Notes: generated by a model not told the origin, from the sequence alone. 34,537 nt of DNA from an uncultured Lentisphaeria bacterium (GCA_945827525.1 CALZPA010000008.1:1-34537); one strand, 5' to 3'. Counted from the first letter of the stretch, positions 7,551 to 17,314 are shown. Translations and numbers: made by a program.

Positions 7551-8669
7551 TCAGTGATGGGAGAAGACGCGTTCGGGAGCATGGAAGAGGGCGACGCCGA
7601 GCTCGTTGGCGCGGATGATGACGTCGGCGTCCTTGAGGGAGCCGGCGGGTGCGATGATGGCGGTGACGCCGGCGGCGGCGGCGACCTCGACGCCGTCGGG
7701 GAAGGGGAAGAAGCCGTCGGAGGCCATGACGGAGCCCTTGATGCTCTCCTTGCCGTGGTACTTGTCCTTGAATTTGACGATGGCCTGTTCGACGGCGCCG
7801 ACGCGGTCCTGCTCGCCGGTTCCGACGCAGAGGGTGCCGCCGTTCTTGACGATGATGACGCCGTTGGAGCGGACGGAGATGTTGATGTACCAGGCGGCGA
7901 GGAGGTCGTCGAGCTGCTCGGGGGTTGCCTTGACGGTGGAGACGACGTGTCCGAGTGTCTTGGAGTCGGCCTCGGCGGGCTTGAGGTCGGCGACGGAGCG
8001 GATGTGGGTGAGGAGCGGGTCGGCGACGACGACGCAGCCGTCGGCGAGGACCTTGAAGGTCTGGTATCCGGCGACGTCATCGCCGACATACTTGGGGAGG
8101 AGTGAGAGGTCGCCGCACTTGAGGATGCGGATGTGGCGGTTGAGCTTGGAGTCGGGGTTGGAGAAGATGGCGACGGCCTCGTCGTCGAAGTCGGGTGCGA
8201 CGACGCACTCGACGAAGGTCTTCATGATTTCGCTGGCGGTGTCGGCGTCGACCTTGGTGTTGAAGGCGATGACGGCGCCGAAGACGGCGCGGTCGTCGCA
8301 GTCGCGGGCCTTGATGTAGACGTCCTTGAGGGAGTCGCCGGGGGCGGCGATGGCGGCGCCGCAGGGGTTGACGTGCTTCATGCAGGCGCAGGCGGGGCGG
8401 TCGAAGAACTTGACGATGTTGAGGGAGTAGGAGATGTCCTCGAGGTTGGTCTGGGAGAGTCCGGACTTTCCGTTCTTGAGGATGACCATGTCGCCGATGA
8501 CGGCGTTGCGGTTGGCGGGCTTGTAGAAGGCGGCGGTCTGGTGTGGGTTGGTGCCGTAGCGGAGGTCGTCGACCTTGGTGTAGTCGTGTCCGAGGAAGGA
8601 GGCGGTGTCGGGGAAGGAGCCGACGTTCTTGGAGAGGTAGGTCTGGCGGTTGAGTTTGTCGTCTGCCAT
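7551..8669 (-). CDS. Stand-alone AICAR transformylase (PurH C-terminal domain-like), no fused IMP cyclohydrolase domain
   Basis: 372 aa; DLRYGTNPHQTAAFYKP, KHVNPCGAAIA, DRAVFGAVIAFN, ASDGFFPFPDGVEVAAAAGVTAIIAPAGSLKDADVI. Confidence 0.9.
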   Translation of the reverse strand: MADDKLNRQTYLSKNVGSFPDTASFLGHDYTKVDDLRYGTNPHQTAAFYKPANRNAVIGDMVILKNGKSGLSQTNLEDISYSLNIVKFFDRPACACMKHVNPCGAAIAAPGDSLKDVYIKARDCDDRAVFGAVIAFNTKVDADTASEIMKTFVECVVAPDFDDEAVAIFSNPDSKLNRHIRILKCGDLSLLPKYVGDDVAGYQTFKVLADGCVVVADPLLTHIRSVADLKPAEADSKTLGHVVSTVKATPEQLDDLLAAWYINISVRSNGVIIVKNGGTLCVGTGEQDRVGAVEQAIVKFKDKYHGKESIKGSVMASDGFFPFPDGVEVAAAAGVTAIIAPAGSLKDADVIIRANELGVALFHAPERVFSHH

Positions 8670-8760
8670 GGTGGATGGTTCCTTTTTGGGTGGTTGGTTT
8701 TGGGGTGGGTTATGGTTGGGATGGATGGATGGATGGAATGGGTCGGGGGGGAGGGGGGGA

Positions 8761-10821
8761 TCAGGCGTGTTCCTGTGTCTGGAACTGGATGTCGTAGAGT
8801 TTTCGGTAGGTGCCGTTGAGCTGGTAGAGCTGGTGATGGGTGCCCTGTTCGACGATGCGTCCGTGGTCGCAGACGAGGATGAGGTCGGCGTTGATGATGG
8901 TGGAGAGCCGGTGTGCGATGGCGATGACGGTGCGGTCGGCCATGAGCTTGTCGAAGGCCTCCTGGACGAGTCGCTCGGTCTTGGAGTCGAGCGCGGAGGT
9001 GGCCTCGTCGAGGATGAGGATGGGCGGGTTGCGGAGGAGTGCGCGGGCGATGGAGAGGCGCTGGCGCTGACCTCCGGAGAGGAGGCTGCCGCGTTCGCCG
9101 ACGCAGGTGTCGAACTGGTCGGGCTTGTCGAGGATGAAGTCGAGGGCGTTGGCCTGCTGCGCGGCCTGCCGGATTTGCTCGGGTGTGGCGTTGGGCGAGC
9201 CGAAGGCGATGTTGCTGGCGATGGTGTCGTTGAAGAGGAACGACTCCTGTGCGACGACGCCGACGAGGGAGCGGAGGGCGTGGTTGTCGATGGCGCGGAG
9301 GTCGTTGCCGTCGATGGCGATGGAGCCCTGTGTGGGGTCGTAGAAGCGGCAGAGGAGGTGTGCGATGGTGGACTTGCCGGAGCCGGTGGGGCCGATGATG
9401 GCGACGAGCTGTCCGCGGCGGATGGTGAGGTTGAAGTCGGCGATGATGTCGGGGCCGTCGGGGAGGTAGCGGAAGGAGACGTGTGAGAAGTCGATGGTGG
9501 AGTGGAAGGCGGTGGGGGTGGCGGCGGGCTGGGAGACGGGGAGTCCGGTGTCGGCGTTGAGGAGGTCGAGGATGCGTTCGCAGGCGGCGGCGGACTTCTG
9601 GAGGTCGTTGTTGATTTTGGCGAGCTCCTTGATGGGGCGGTAGGCCTCCTGCGCGGCGAACGCGAGGGTGGCGAGGGAGGCGAGGGTGATGCCGTAGCGG
9701 TAGCAGACGACGAGGAAGAGTGCGCCGACGGTGAGCATGACGAGCTGCATGATGGGCTGCATGAAGGTGGCGGCGAGGAGGGCCTTCCTGACGGAGCGGA
9801 AGTAGCGGTTGCTCTCATGGGTGAAGCGCTCGGCCTCGCTTCGCTCGCAGTTGAACGCCTTGACGACGCGGATGCCGGAGAAGTTCTCCTGCATTCGGGC
9901 GACGAGGACGGCGATGCCCGCGAGGACGCGCTTCTGGTAGCGTCGCAGGTAGCGGGAGAGCATGTAGACGGGGACGATGCACCCGGGGATGGCGAGGATG
10001 AGCCAGATGGACTGGGTGAAGAGGTTCATGGCCATCGCCTTGACGATGATGAACTGGAACGAGGCGACGATCATGAGCGGCGCGGTGAAGAGCTCGGCGA
10101 CGGAGGTGGAGACGGACTTCTCGACGACGCCCGTGTCGTTGGTGCAGCGCGCGATGAGCTGCCCGACGTCGTGGTGGTCGAAGAAGGCGACGGACTGGCT
10201 CTGGATGCGGGTGAAGAGGGCGATGCGGATGTCGGTGACGATGCGTGCCCCGACCCAGCCGAGGCAGTACTTGGTGACGAATTCGCAGAGTGCCTTGGCG
10301 AGGAAGAGGGTGAACATGAGGGCGATGATGCCGACGAGGAGCTGGAGGGAGATGGCGCCGTCGCGGTTGATGCGGAGGTCGTAGCCGAATTTCGCGGCGA
10401 GCGCCTCGGCGGAGTCGAGGTAGCGGTCGATGTTGCGCTGTGCGGGCCGTGGGGGTGTGGGTTCGGGGACGGCGGCGGGCGCAAGGGACGGCGTGGGTGG
10501 CGTCGTCGTCATCGGTGCGCCGGGATCGGCGTTCGTCGGCGGCTGGGTTCGCGGGGATGCGGGCGCCATGCGGACGATGGCGTTGGGCGTCGTGGCGTCG
10601 TGACCGGGGCCGTTGAGGTTCTCGAAGACGTTGAGGCCGAAGTCCATGATGCGGAGGATGACGGAGACGGAGCCTCCCATGAGGAGTCCGGTGAGGATGC
10701 CGAGGGAGAGTCGTAGCCAGTAGCGTCCGGCGAAGCGGCTGAAGAGTCGCCAGAAGAGGGCGACGGCGGAGCCGCTGGAGCGTCGTGGCGGGTGTGGTCT
10801 GTCCTGGTCGCGGTGTGCCAT
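8761..10821 (-). CDS. ABC transporter, ATP-binding/permease half-transporter (MsbA-like exporter) with extended first extracytoplasmic loop
   Basis: 686 aa from ATG 10821; Walker A GPTGSGKST, signature LLSGGQRQRLSIARALL, Walker B ILILDEATSALD; TM segments in the N-terminal half. Confidence 0.93.
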   Translation of the reverse strand: MAHRDQDRPHPPRRSSGSAVALFWRLFSRFAGRYWLRLSLGILTGLLMGGSVSVILRIMDFGLNVFENLNGPGHDATTPNAIVRMAPASPRTQPPTNADPGAPMTTTPPTPSLAPAAVPEPTPPRPAQRNIDRYLDSAEALAAKFGYDLRINRDGAISLQLLVGIIALMFTLFLAKALCEFVTKYCLGWVGARIVTDIRIALFTRIQSQSVAFFDHHDVGQLIARCTNDTGVVEKSVSTSVAELFTAPLMIVASFQFIIVKAMAMNLFTQSIWLILAIPGCIVPVYMLSRYLRRYQKRVLAGIAVLVARMQENFSGIRVVKAFNCERSEAERFTHESNRYFRSVRKALLAATFMQPIMQLVMLTVGALFLVVCYRYGITLASLATLAFAAQEAYRPIKELAKINNDLQKSAAACERILDLLNADTGLPVSQPAATPTAFHSTIDFSHVSFRYLPDGPDIIADFNLTIRRGQLVAIIGPTGSGKSTIAHLLCRFYDPTQGSIAIDGNDLRAIDNHALRSLVGVVAQESFLFNDTIASNIAFGSPNATPEQIRQAAQQANALDFILDKPDQFDTCVGERGSLLSGGQRQRLSIARALLRNPPILILDEATSALDSKTERLVQEAFDKLMADRTVIAIAHRLSTIINADLILVCDHGRIVEQGTHHQLYQLNGTYRKLYDIQFQTQEHA

Positions 10822-10838
10822 GCTGCTGGGGACTCGTG

Positions 10839-11951
10839 TCAGGCGAGGAGTCGGCGGATGGTGTCGGCGACGTAGGTCTTCTGGTCGTCGGAGAGTTCGG
10901 GATAGATGGGGATGGCGAGGGTCTCGAGGGCGGCCTGCTCGCTGACGGGGAAGTCGCCCTGGCGGTGTCCGAGGTGGGCGAAGCACTTCTGGAGGTGGAG
11001 GGGGACGGGGTAGTAGACGTCGCAGCCGATGCCGTTGGCGTGGAGGCCGTCCCAGAGGGCCTGGCGTTTGGCGGCGGGGACGCGGATGACGAACTGGTTG
11101 CGGACGTGCCGGGTGGTCCAGGGGGCGCAGGCGGGGAGGGTGACGTCGGCGCAGCCGGCGAGGAGTCGCTCGTAGTCGCGCGCGTTCCGCTGGCGCGCCT
11201 CGGTCCAGGCGTCGAGGTGGTCGAGCTTGACGTTGAGGACGGCGGCCTGGAGGGCGTCGATGCGGAAGTTTCCGCCGACGAAGTGGTGGTGGTACTTGGG
11301 CGACATGCCGTGGTTGCGGAAGATTTTGAGCCGTTCGGCCTTTTCGGGGTCGTTGGTGAGGACCATGCCGGCGTCGCCGAAGCCTCCGAGGTTCTTGGAG
11401 GGGAAGAAGGAGAGGCAGCCGTAGTCTCCGAGGGAGGCGACGCGCTGTCCGCGGTAGTCGGCGCCGATGGCCTGCGCGGCGTCCTCGATGACGATGAGGT
11501 GGTGTCGGCGGGCGATGTCGAGGATGGGGTCCATGTCGGCGGGCTGCCCGTAGAGGTGGACGGGGATGATGGCTCTGGTTCTGGGGGTTATGGCCTGTTC
11601 GAGGCGGGTGGCGTCGATGGAGTAGGCGACGGGCTCGATGTCGACGAAGACGGGAGTGGCGCCGACGCGGGCGATGGCGCCGGCGGTGGCGAAGAAGGTG
11701 TAGGGGGTGGTGATGACCTCGTCGCCTTCGCCGATGCCCTCGGCCATGAGGGCGACGATGAGGGCGTCGGAGCCGGAGGAGACGCCGCAGGCGAAGCCGG
11801 CGTGGCAGTAGTCGGCGGCGCGGCGCTCGAATTCCTCGACCTTGGGTCCGAGGATGAACATCTGGGACTCGCACAGGGCGCTGATTTCGGCCTGCACCTG
11901 GTCTTTGATGGTCTGGTACTGCGGCTTGAGGTCGAGCATGGGGACATTCAT
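10839..11951 (-). CDS. DegT/DnrJ/EryC1/StrS family aminotransferase
   Basis: 370 aa; [62 protein letters not shown] (PLP lysine motif). Confidence 0.93.
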   Translation of the reverse strand: MNVPMLDLKPQYQTIKDQVQAEISALCESQMFILGPKVEEFERRAADYCHAGFACGVSSGSDALIVALMAEGIGEGDEVITTPYTFFATAGAIARVGATPVFVDIEPVAYSIDATRLEQAITPRTRAIIPVHLYGQPADMDPILDIARRHHLIVIEDAAQAIGADYRGQRVASLGDYGCLSFFPSKNLGGFGDAGMVLTNDPEKAERLKIFRNHGMSPKYHHHFVGGNFRIDALQAAVLNVKLDHLDAWTEARQRNARDYERLLAGCADVTLPACAPWTTRHVRNQFVIRVPAAKRQALWDGLHANGIGCDVYYPVPLHLQKCFAHLGHRQGDFPVSEQAALETLAIPIYPELSDDQKTYVADTIRRLLA

Positions 11952-12044
11952 GGGCGGTATTCCTTACGGCGAAGAGTGTGGAGGTGGGAAAATGAGTTGT
12001 GTGTGTGTGGTGGGGGTGGTGGTGAGGGGGCGTGCCGTCTTCGT

Positions 12045-12878
12045 TCAGGAGGAGATGCGGTAGCCGGCCTGGAGGAAGAGGTGCATGAGGCTGCCGGGGC
12101 CGATGAGGTGTCCGGCGCCGACGACGGCGAGGACGGAGCGGTTGTCGGCGGAGGCGTGGTCGAGTGTCTCGAACCAGCGTCGGTTGCGTTCGTCGAGCAT
12201 CTGGGCCTGGAGTGGGGAGTTGCCGGCGAAGCCGTCGGCGATGAGGGCGGCGAGCTTGTCGTCCTGCTGTCGGAGCCAGAGGTCGAGCATGGTGGCGGTG
12301 AAGGAGGGCATGTCGCGGAGTTCGGCGAGAGTCTGTCGGATGAAGTCCTCGTCGGGCTGTCGGTTGATGTCGGCGAGGAGTTCGAGCTGGTGTTCGGGTG
12401 TCTCGAGGCAGATGATGGGGCGGTTCTGTGCGGCGGCCTGGCGGAAGATGACGGTGTCGATGCCGAGCTGTGAGTTGAGACCGGTCTGGCGGAGGGCGGC
12501 GCTGGTGAGGAGGGAGGCGGCGTACCAGGCTCTGTAGGCGTCGATGAGGTCGGGTGGGAAGCCGAGCCGTGTGGCCTCGGCGGCGAGTTCCTGCCAGGTC
12601 TGCGGCAGGAGTGACTGGTGGAGGCGCTGGCCGTCGGGGAGTCGTCCGCGTCGTCTCATGGCGTCGCTGAAGTCGAAGGTGGCGAGGGCCTCGAGGTCGG
12701 TCTCGAAGGCGAAGGCGTCGGCGGTCTGCCGTGCGTGCTCGAGGCGGTCGGGGAGCGGGTACATGTCATCGGAGCCGAAGTGGAGGGCTCCGAAGAGGGT
12801 GATGGTCCCGTGGGAGGGCGCGTGGGCCTGCCGGAGGATGCCGAAGGCGCGTGGGGCGTGGTGGTTGGAGTGCGGCAT
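12045..12878 (-). CDS. TraB/GumN-like (Tiki/ChaN-clan) protein
   Basis: 277 aa; GALHFGSDDMYPLPD...AFAFETD...LGIDTVIFRQA...ICLETPEHQLELL...VVGAGHLIGPGSLMHLFLQAGY. Confidence 0.8.
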   Translation of the reverse strand: MPHSNHHAPRAFGILRQAHAPSHGTITLFGALHFGSDDMYPLPDRLEHARQTADAFAFETDLEALATFDFSDAMRRRGRLPDGQRLHQSLLPQTWQELAAEATRLGFPPDLIDAYRAWYAASLLTSAALRQTGLNSQLGIDTVIFRQAAAQNRPIICLETPEHQLELLADINRQPDEDFIRQTLAELRDMPSFTATMLDLWLRQQDDKLAALIADGFAGNSPLQAQMLDERNRRWFETLDHASADNRSVLAVVGAGHLIGPGSLMHLFLQAGYRISS

Positions 12879-12935
12879 GGTGCGTGCGGGACGCCGTTCG
12901 CGTGGGTGGGGGTGTGGGGAGGGCGTCTGGCGGGC

Positions 12936-13751
12936 TCAGTGGACGAAGGTCCGGAAGAAGGCGACCTCGCGCTGGGCGTTCTCGTGGAAGTGGTCGGGGA
13001 TGGAGGAGCGGAATTCGCAGTGGACGGAGCAGGGGCCGTCGAAGCCGGCCTGGCTGAGGGAGTCGAAGACGTGCGTCCAGTCGACCATGCCGTGTCCGGC
13101 GAGCGTCCAGACGGGCTTGGGGCTGCCGTGTCCGTTGCGTTCGTCGCGGGTGATGGCGACGTCCTTGAGGGCGACGAGGGCGAGCCAGGGCTTGACCATG
13201 CCGATGGCGGTGGCGGGGTCTTCGCCCTCGACGAGGAGGTGGGCGGGGTCGAGGTAGACGCCGAAGCAGTCGGGGTCAAGTCCGTCGAAGAGGTGGGCGA
13301 GGCTGGCGCCGTTGAGGCCGAGGTTCTGGCGCGAGTGGGAGTGGTAGCAGATGCGGACGTGGTGTCGTCGTGCGAGGGGTTCCCAGGCGGCGAGGGTTCG
13401 CCGGGCGCTGTCGAGGGCCTGTCGGTAGTCCATCTCCGCTGGGCGGTAGGGGAAGTAGCCGAGCTTGAGGTGTCGGATGCCGGCCTGTCCCATGGCGGCG
13501 AGGAGGGGTTCGGCGGTGGGGTGGGTGGGTGCGAGGAGGTCGAAGTGGCCGGTGACCATGGGGATGTCCAGGCCCTCGGCGCGCAGGAGGGCGGCGGCCT
13601 GCGGCAGGGCGTCGGCGACGTTGGCGGGGCAGACGGGGAAGCCGGGTCGGACGCAGAGGTCGAAGCCGTCGAGTCCCCAGCGGTGGGCGGTCTCGACCAG
13701 CTGCGGCAGGGTCTGCTCCTGGAGCATTTTGGAGAAGAGGATGAGTTTCAT
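12936..13751 (-). CDS. Sugar phosphate isomerase/epimerase (TIM barrel)
   Basis: 271 aa; MKLILFSKMLQEQTLPQLVETAHRWGLDGFDLCVRPG...ICYHSHSRQNLG...GVYLDPAHLLVEGEDPATAI. Confidence 0.85.
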   Translation of the reverse strand: MKLILFSKMLQEQTLPQLVETAHRWGLDGFDLCVRPGFPVCPANVADALPQAAALLRAEGLDIPMVTGHFDLLAPTHPTAEPLLAAMGQAGIRHLKLGYFPYRPAEMDYRQALDSARRTLAAWEPLARRHHVRICYHSHSRQNLGLNGASLAHLFDGLDPDCFGVYLDPAHLLVEGEDPATAIGMVKPWLALVALKDVAITRDERNGHGSPKPVWTLAGHGMVDWTHVFDSLSQAGFDGPCSVHCEFRSSIPDHFHENAQREVAFFRTFVH

Positions 13752-13812
13752 CGCGGTCGCGTGGTCCTTCCGGGTCTGTTCCTGGCGTGCGTGTGCGGGG
13801 GGCGGGGTGGGC

Positions 13813-14364
13813 TCAGATGTCGTTGGTCTTGCGGAAGAGTGCCTGGTGCCGGAGTTCGGCCTTGAGTCCGAGGTCCCCCATGGTGACCTGGATGCTGCGC
13901 TTGAGCTTGGCGACGTCGGTGCCGGCGGGGATACTGACGAGGAGCATGACGTTGTAGGCGCCCTGGTGGACGGTGGTGTTGAGGTCGACGATGTTGATGT
14001 CCTTGGCGCGGAGGAGTTCGGCGATGGTGCTGACGATGCCGGGGCGGTCGGGACCGGAGGAGGTGAGGACGTAGAGGCTGTCGTCGGAGGGTGTGGCCTG
14101 GGGCTGGGCGGCGGCGGAGTCGGTGAAGGGCGCGAGGTCGATGGCGAGTCCGGCGAGGGCGCTGTTCCGGGCGAGTCCGTCGCGGACGGCGGCCTGGTCC
14201 AGGTCGTCGGGGAATTCGGCGAGGAGGATCATGGTGAAGTAGCCGCGCAGGACGGTCTGGGTCATATCCTCGAGGTTTCCCCGGAGCGCCTTGATGGCGC
14301 CGGCGACGTCGGCCACGATGCCGACACGGTCCTGGGACATGATGGAGAGGATGAATTTGGGCAT
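13813..14364 (-). CDS. Tandem ACT-domain protein (GcvR-like)
   Basis: 183 aa; two ACT-like blocks: MSQDRVGIVADVAGAIKALRGNLEDM and SGPDRPGIVSTIAELLRAKDINIVDLNT. Confidence 0.8.
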   Translation of the reverse strand: MPKFILSIMSQDRVGIVADVAGAIKALRGNLEDMTQTVLRGYFTMILLAEFPDDLDQAAVRDGLARNSALAGLAIDLAPFTDSAAAQPQATPSDDSLYVLTSSGPDRPGIVSTIAELLRAKDINIVDLNTTVHQGAYNVMLLVSIPAGTDVAKLKRSIQVTMGDLGLKAELRHQALFRKTNDI

Positions 14365-14411
14365 GGTGTGGGGGGGATGGGAGGGGGGAAAGAGAATGAG
14401 AGGGGAGGCAT

Positions 14412-14449
14412 GGCCGCGCCCCGCGCTGTGGTGAGCGTGGGGCGCGGCC
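14412..14449. terminator. Strong intergenic hairpin between rhaA and the ACT gene (terminator or processing structure)
   Basis: GGCCGCGCCCCGCGCT pairs with AGCGTGGGGCGCGGCC (16 bp, one G.T), loop GTGGTG; no clear U-tract. Confidence 0.5.
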
Positions 14450-14485
14450 CGGGACGGCGTGGGACGCTGCGGTTCAGGCGATGGG

Positions 14486-15763
14486 TCAGCGTGCCCGGAT
14501 GACCTTGCGGTCGTAGTCGATGAGGTCGTCGATCCAGCCGGCTCCGGAGGGGACGTTGTTCTGGAGGCAGAACATGTTCCAGACGTCGTTGACGGGGAAG
14601 AACTTGAGTTCCTCGAGGAGTGCGAGTCTCATGGCGCCGTCGCCGTCGTTCTCGAAGTTGCGGAGCATCTGCTGGGGCTCGAGGAGGGCGGCGAGGATGC
14701 CCTTCTGGGTGGCGCGGGTGCCGATGACCCAGGCGCCGATGCGGTTGATGGCGCCGTCGAAGAAGTCGAGTCCGATGTGGGTCTTGTCGAGGACGTCGCC
14801 GCGGACGATCTGCTGGAAGAGGTTGCGGATGTCGTCGTTGAGGATGACGACGTGGTCGGAGTCCCAGCGGATGCCTCTGGAGACGTGGAGGAGGAGTTCG
14901 TCCTTGAACTGGAAGATGGCGGAGACCTTGTCGTGGATGGTCTCGGTGGGATGGAAGTGTCCCATGTCGAGGCAGAGCATCTGGTCATGGGTCATGGCGT
15001 AGCCCATGTAGTACTCGTGGGAGCCGACGGTGTAGTCCTCGGCGCCGATGCCGAAGAGCTTGGACTCGACGGCGTCGCGGCAGAAGGCGGGGTCGATCTG
15101 GACGGAGAAGATGTCCTCGAGGGACTGGGTGAGTCGGCGTCTGGGGGACCAGCGGTCGAAGGGCTGGTCCTTGGCGCCGTCGGGAATCCAGTGGTTGACG
15201 ATGCAGGGGCTGCCCTGGTTGCGTCCCATGGCCTCGGCGATTTCGCGGCAGCGCTTGTCGTGGTTGATCCAGAAGCGGCGGATTTCCTCGCAGGGATGGG
15301 AGAGGGTGAAGCCGTCGTTGGCCTTGGGGTGCGCGAAGAAGGTGGGGTTGAAGTCGAGGGCGACGTGGTTGGCCTTGGACCAGGCCATCCAGCGGGCGAA
15401 GTGCTCGGGGCGGATCTGGTCGCGGTCGACGACCTGTCCGTCGGTCTCGGCGTAGATGGCGTGGAGGGAGAAGCGCTTGAGTCCGGGGATGAGGCTGAAG
15501 GCCTTTTCGGCGTCCTTGCGGAGGGTGTCGGCGTCCTGTGCGGCGCCAGGGTAGTTGCCGGTGGACATGATGCCGCCGCCGGAGACGCTGTCCTCGTGGA
15601 CCTCGAAGCCCTTGACGTCGTCACCCTGCCAGCACTGGATGGAGATGGGGGTGGCGGCGAGGCGGTCGAGGGCGGCGTCGGTGTCGACGCCGATGTTCTT
15701 GTACTGCTGCTTGGCGCAGTCGTAGCGCTTCTGGATCTGTTCGGCGGTGAGTTCGGGGAACAT
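14486..15763 (-). CDS. rhaA: L-rhamnose isomerase
   Basis: 425 aa; SIQCWQGDDVKGFE...GGGIMSTGNYPG, LDFNPTFFAHPKANDGFTLSHP, IVNHWIPDGAKD, SHEYYMGYAMTHDQMLCLDMGHFHPTE. Confidence 0.95.
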   Translation of the reverse strand: MFPELTAEQIQKRYDCAKQQYKNIGVDTDAALDRLAATPISIQCWQGDDVKGFEVHEDSVSGGGIMSTGNYPGAAQDADTLRKDAEKAFSLIPGLKRFSLHAIYAETDGQVVDRDQIRPEHFARWMAWSKANHVALDFNPTFFAHPKANDGFTLSHPCEEIRRFWINHDKRCREIAEAMGRNQGSPCIVNHWIPDGAKDQPFDRWSPRRRLTQSLEDIFSVQIDPAFCRDAVESKLFGIGAEDYTVGSHEYYMGYAMTHDQMLCLDMGHFHPTETIHDKVSAIFQFKDELLLHVSRGIRWDSDHVVILNDDIRNLFQQIVRGDVLDKTHIGLDFFDGAINRIGAWVIGTRATQKGILAALLEPQQMLRNFENDGDGAMRLALLEELKFFPVNDVWNMFCLQNNVPSGAGWIDDLIDYDRKVIRAR

Positions 15764-15896
15764 GTTGGTTGGTTTCCTTCGTGGGTTTGGGGTGATGGCC
15801 TTTGGGGGCCTGTGTGTATTCTTGTGCTCTCTTGGCTGGGCTTTCCGGTGATGGCAGGAAGAGGTGGTCTGAGCGGAGTTCTGGGACCCTTAGGCG

Positions 15897-17231
15897 TCAG
15901 CGGACCCAGGCCTTCTTTCTGACGGAGTCGGCGATGATGGAGAAGGCCTTGGAGTGTGTGGACTCCAGGAGGGCTCGGAGCGTCTCGGGTGGGGGTGCGG
16001 GGAGGGCGCCGATGTCGGCGCAGAAGCTGTTTTTGTAGGCGGCGTCATGGGAGCCGAAGTTATCGTCGGTGTAGGAGGTGTCGGCGAAGCGGAGGAGGCG
16101 GGTGTGTCCGACGAAGATGTTGGCGCCTCGGACGAAGACCTTCCGGTAGGGTGCGAGGGCCTCGGCCTCGAAGTCGTCGAGGAGTCGCTGTCCGGGCTTG
16201 TTGGCCTCGGTGCCGACGTTGATGGGGAGGTCGAGCTTGATGGCGGCGTCAAGGTAGCGGTGGAGCTCGCGGACTTTGGCGGCCTTGGTGTCGGGGTCCT
16301 TGAAGTTCCAGTTGCGGTCGGGGATGATGTTGACGGCGGCGATGCCGTGGTGCTTGAGGTACTCGAGTTGCTTGAGGGGGTTGGACTCGCCTGGGAGCGA
16401 GCCGTCGAGCCAGGCGGCCATGGGGATGGCGCGTCCGCCGTTGATGAGTCGGATGACGTCGGCGAGTGGGGGGAAGGTGCTGCTGTCGGGCTGCTGGTAG
16501 CAGACGCCGCCCTTCTTGATGAGCTTGCTGCGGAGGAGGTCGGTGAAGGCGTTGTCGTTGGCGATGGTGTTGCGGAGGGCGTCTGGGGGGAGTCCGAGGG
16601 TGGCGGCCCAGGACTGTGCGGCGCGTTCGGGGGAGCCGAGGACGGCGAGGGCCTTGTGGTGGAGGGCGACGCAGATGTGGCGCTCGGTGGCGTTGCCGGC
16701 GGGGGTGAGCGGCAGGACGTCCTGGTCATAGTCGAGCTGGAAGTCGCGAAGGACGGCGTTGATGCGTCCGATGAGGGCGCGGTTGCGCTCGTGGGAGCGT
16801 GTGAGGAGCTGTCCGAACTCCTCGGCGCGGTAGCCGGGAAGGGGTTGCCGGACGAAGCCCATGCCCATGAAGTAGAAGACTCCTGGTTCGCCGGGGGAGT
16901 TGATTTCCATGTCGGCCCATTCCGGGACGAAGGCTCTGGTCTCGCAGGCGACGGCGGCGCGGAGCTGGAGGAGGTCGGCGGCGGCGAGGAATTCGTCGAG
17001 TCCCTGGAGGACGTCGAAGTCGCAGATGGCGGCCGCATGGACTCCGAGTCGCTTCATCTCGAAGGCGATGCGGGAGGGGGACCAGCCTTCTCCGTTGTAG
17101 GAGAAGAAGGAGTGGAGATGCATGTTGACGCAGGGGGTGGTCTCGGGGAAGGCGGTGGTTCGGGCGAGCTGTTCCAGGGTCTCCCGGCGTGTCCGTTCGT
17201 CGAAGGAGTTGAGAGAGTCGAGCATGTTCAT
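15897..17231 (-). CDS. PHP-domain metal-dependent phosphoesterase-like protein
   Basis: 444 aa; CVNMHLHSFFSYNGEGWSPSRIAFEMKRLGVHAAAICDFD resembles a PHP N-terminal motif; substrate unknown. Confidence 0.75.
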   Translation of the reverse strand: MNMLDSLNSFDERTRRETLEQLARTTAFPETTPCVNMHLHSFFSYNGEGWSPSRIAFEMKRLGVHAAAICDFDVLQGLDEFLAAADLLQLRAAVACETRAFVPEWADMEINSPGEPGVFYFMGMGFVRQPLPGYRAEEFGQLLTRSHERNRALIGRINAVLRDFQLDYDQDVLPLTPAGNATERHICVALHHKALAVLGSPERAAQSWAATLGLPPDALRNTIANDNAFTDLLRSKLIKKGGVCYQQPDSSTFPPLADVIRLINGGRAIPMAAWLDGSLPGESNPLKQLEYLKHHGIAAVNIIPDRNWNFKDPDTKAAKVRELHRYLDAAIKLDLPINVGTEANKPGQRLLDDFEAEALAPYRKVFVRGANIFVGHTRLLRFADTSYTDDNFGSHDAAYKNSFCADIGALPAPPPETLRALLESTHSKAFSIIADSVRKKAWVR

Positions 17232-17314
17232 GGCGTCGTCCCTTGCGGTGGATGGGGGATGGTGATGGGCGAGTCGAGGTCGAATCCGTCGTGCGGGCAG
17301 TGAGCGAGACAGGG

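Noticed and set aside
10821-11874. N-terminal extension of the ABC exporter ORF (1037-aa version)
   Set aside because: The extension is Arg-rich and overlaps the DegT gene in another frame; the true start is ATG 10821.
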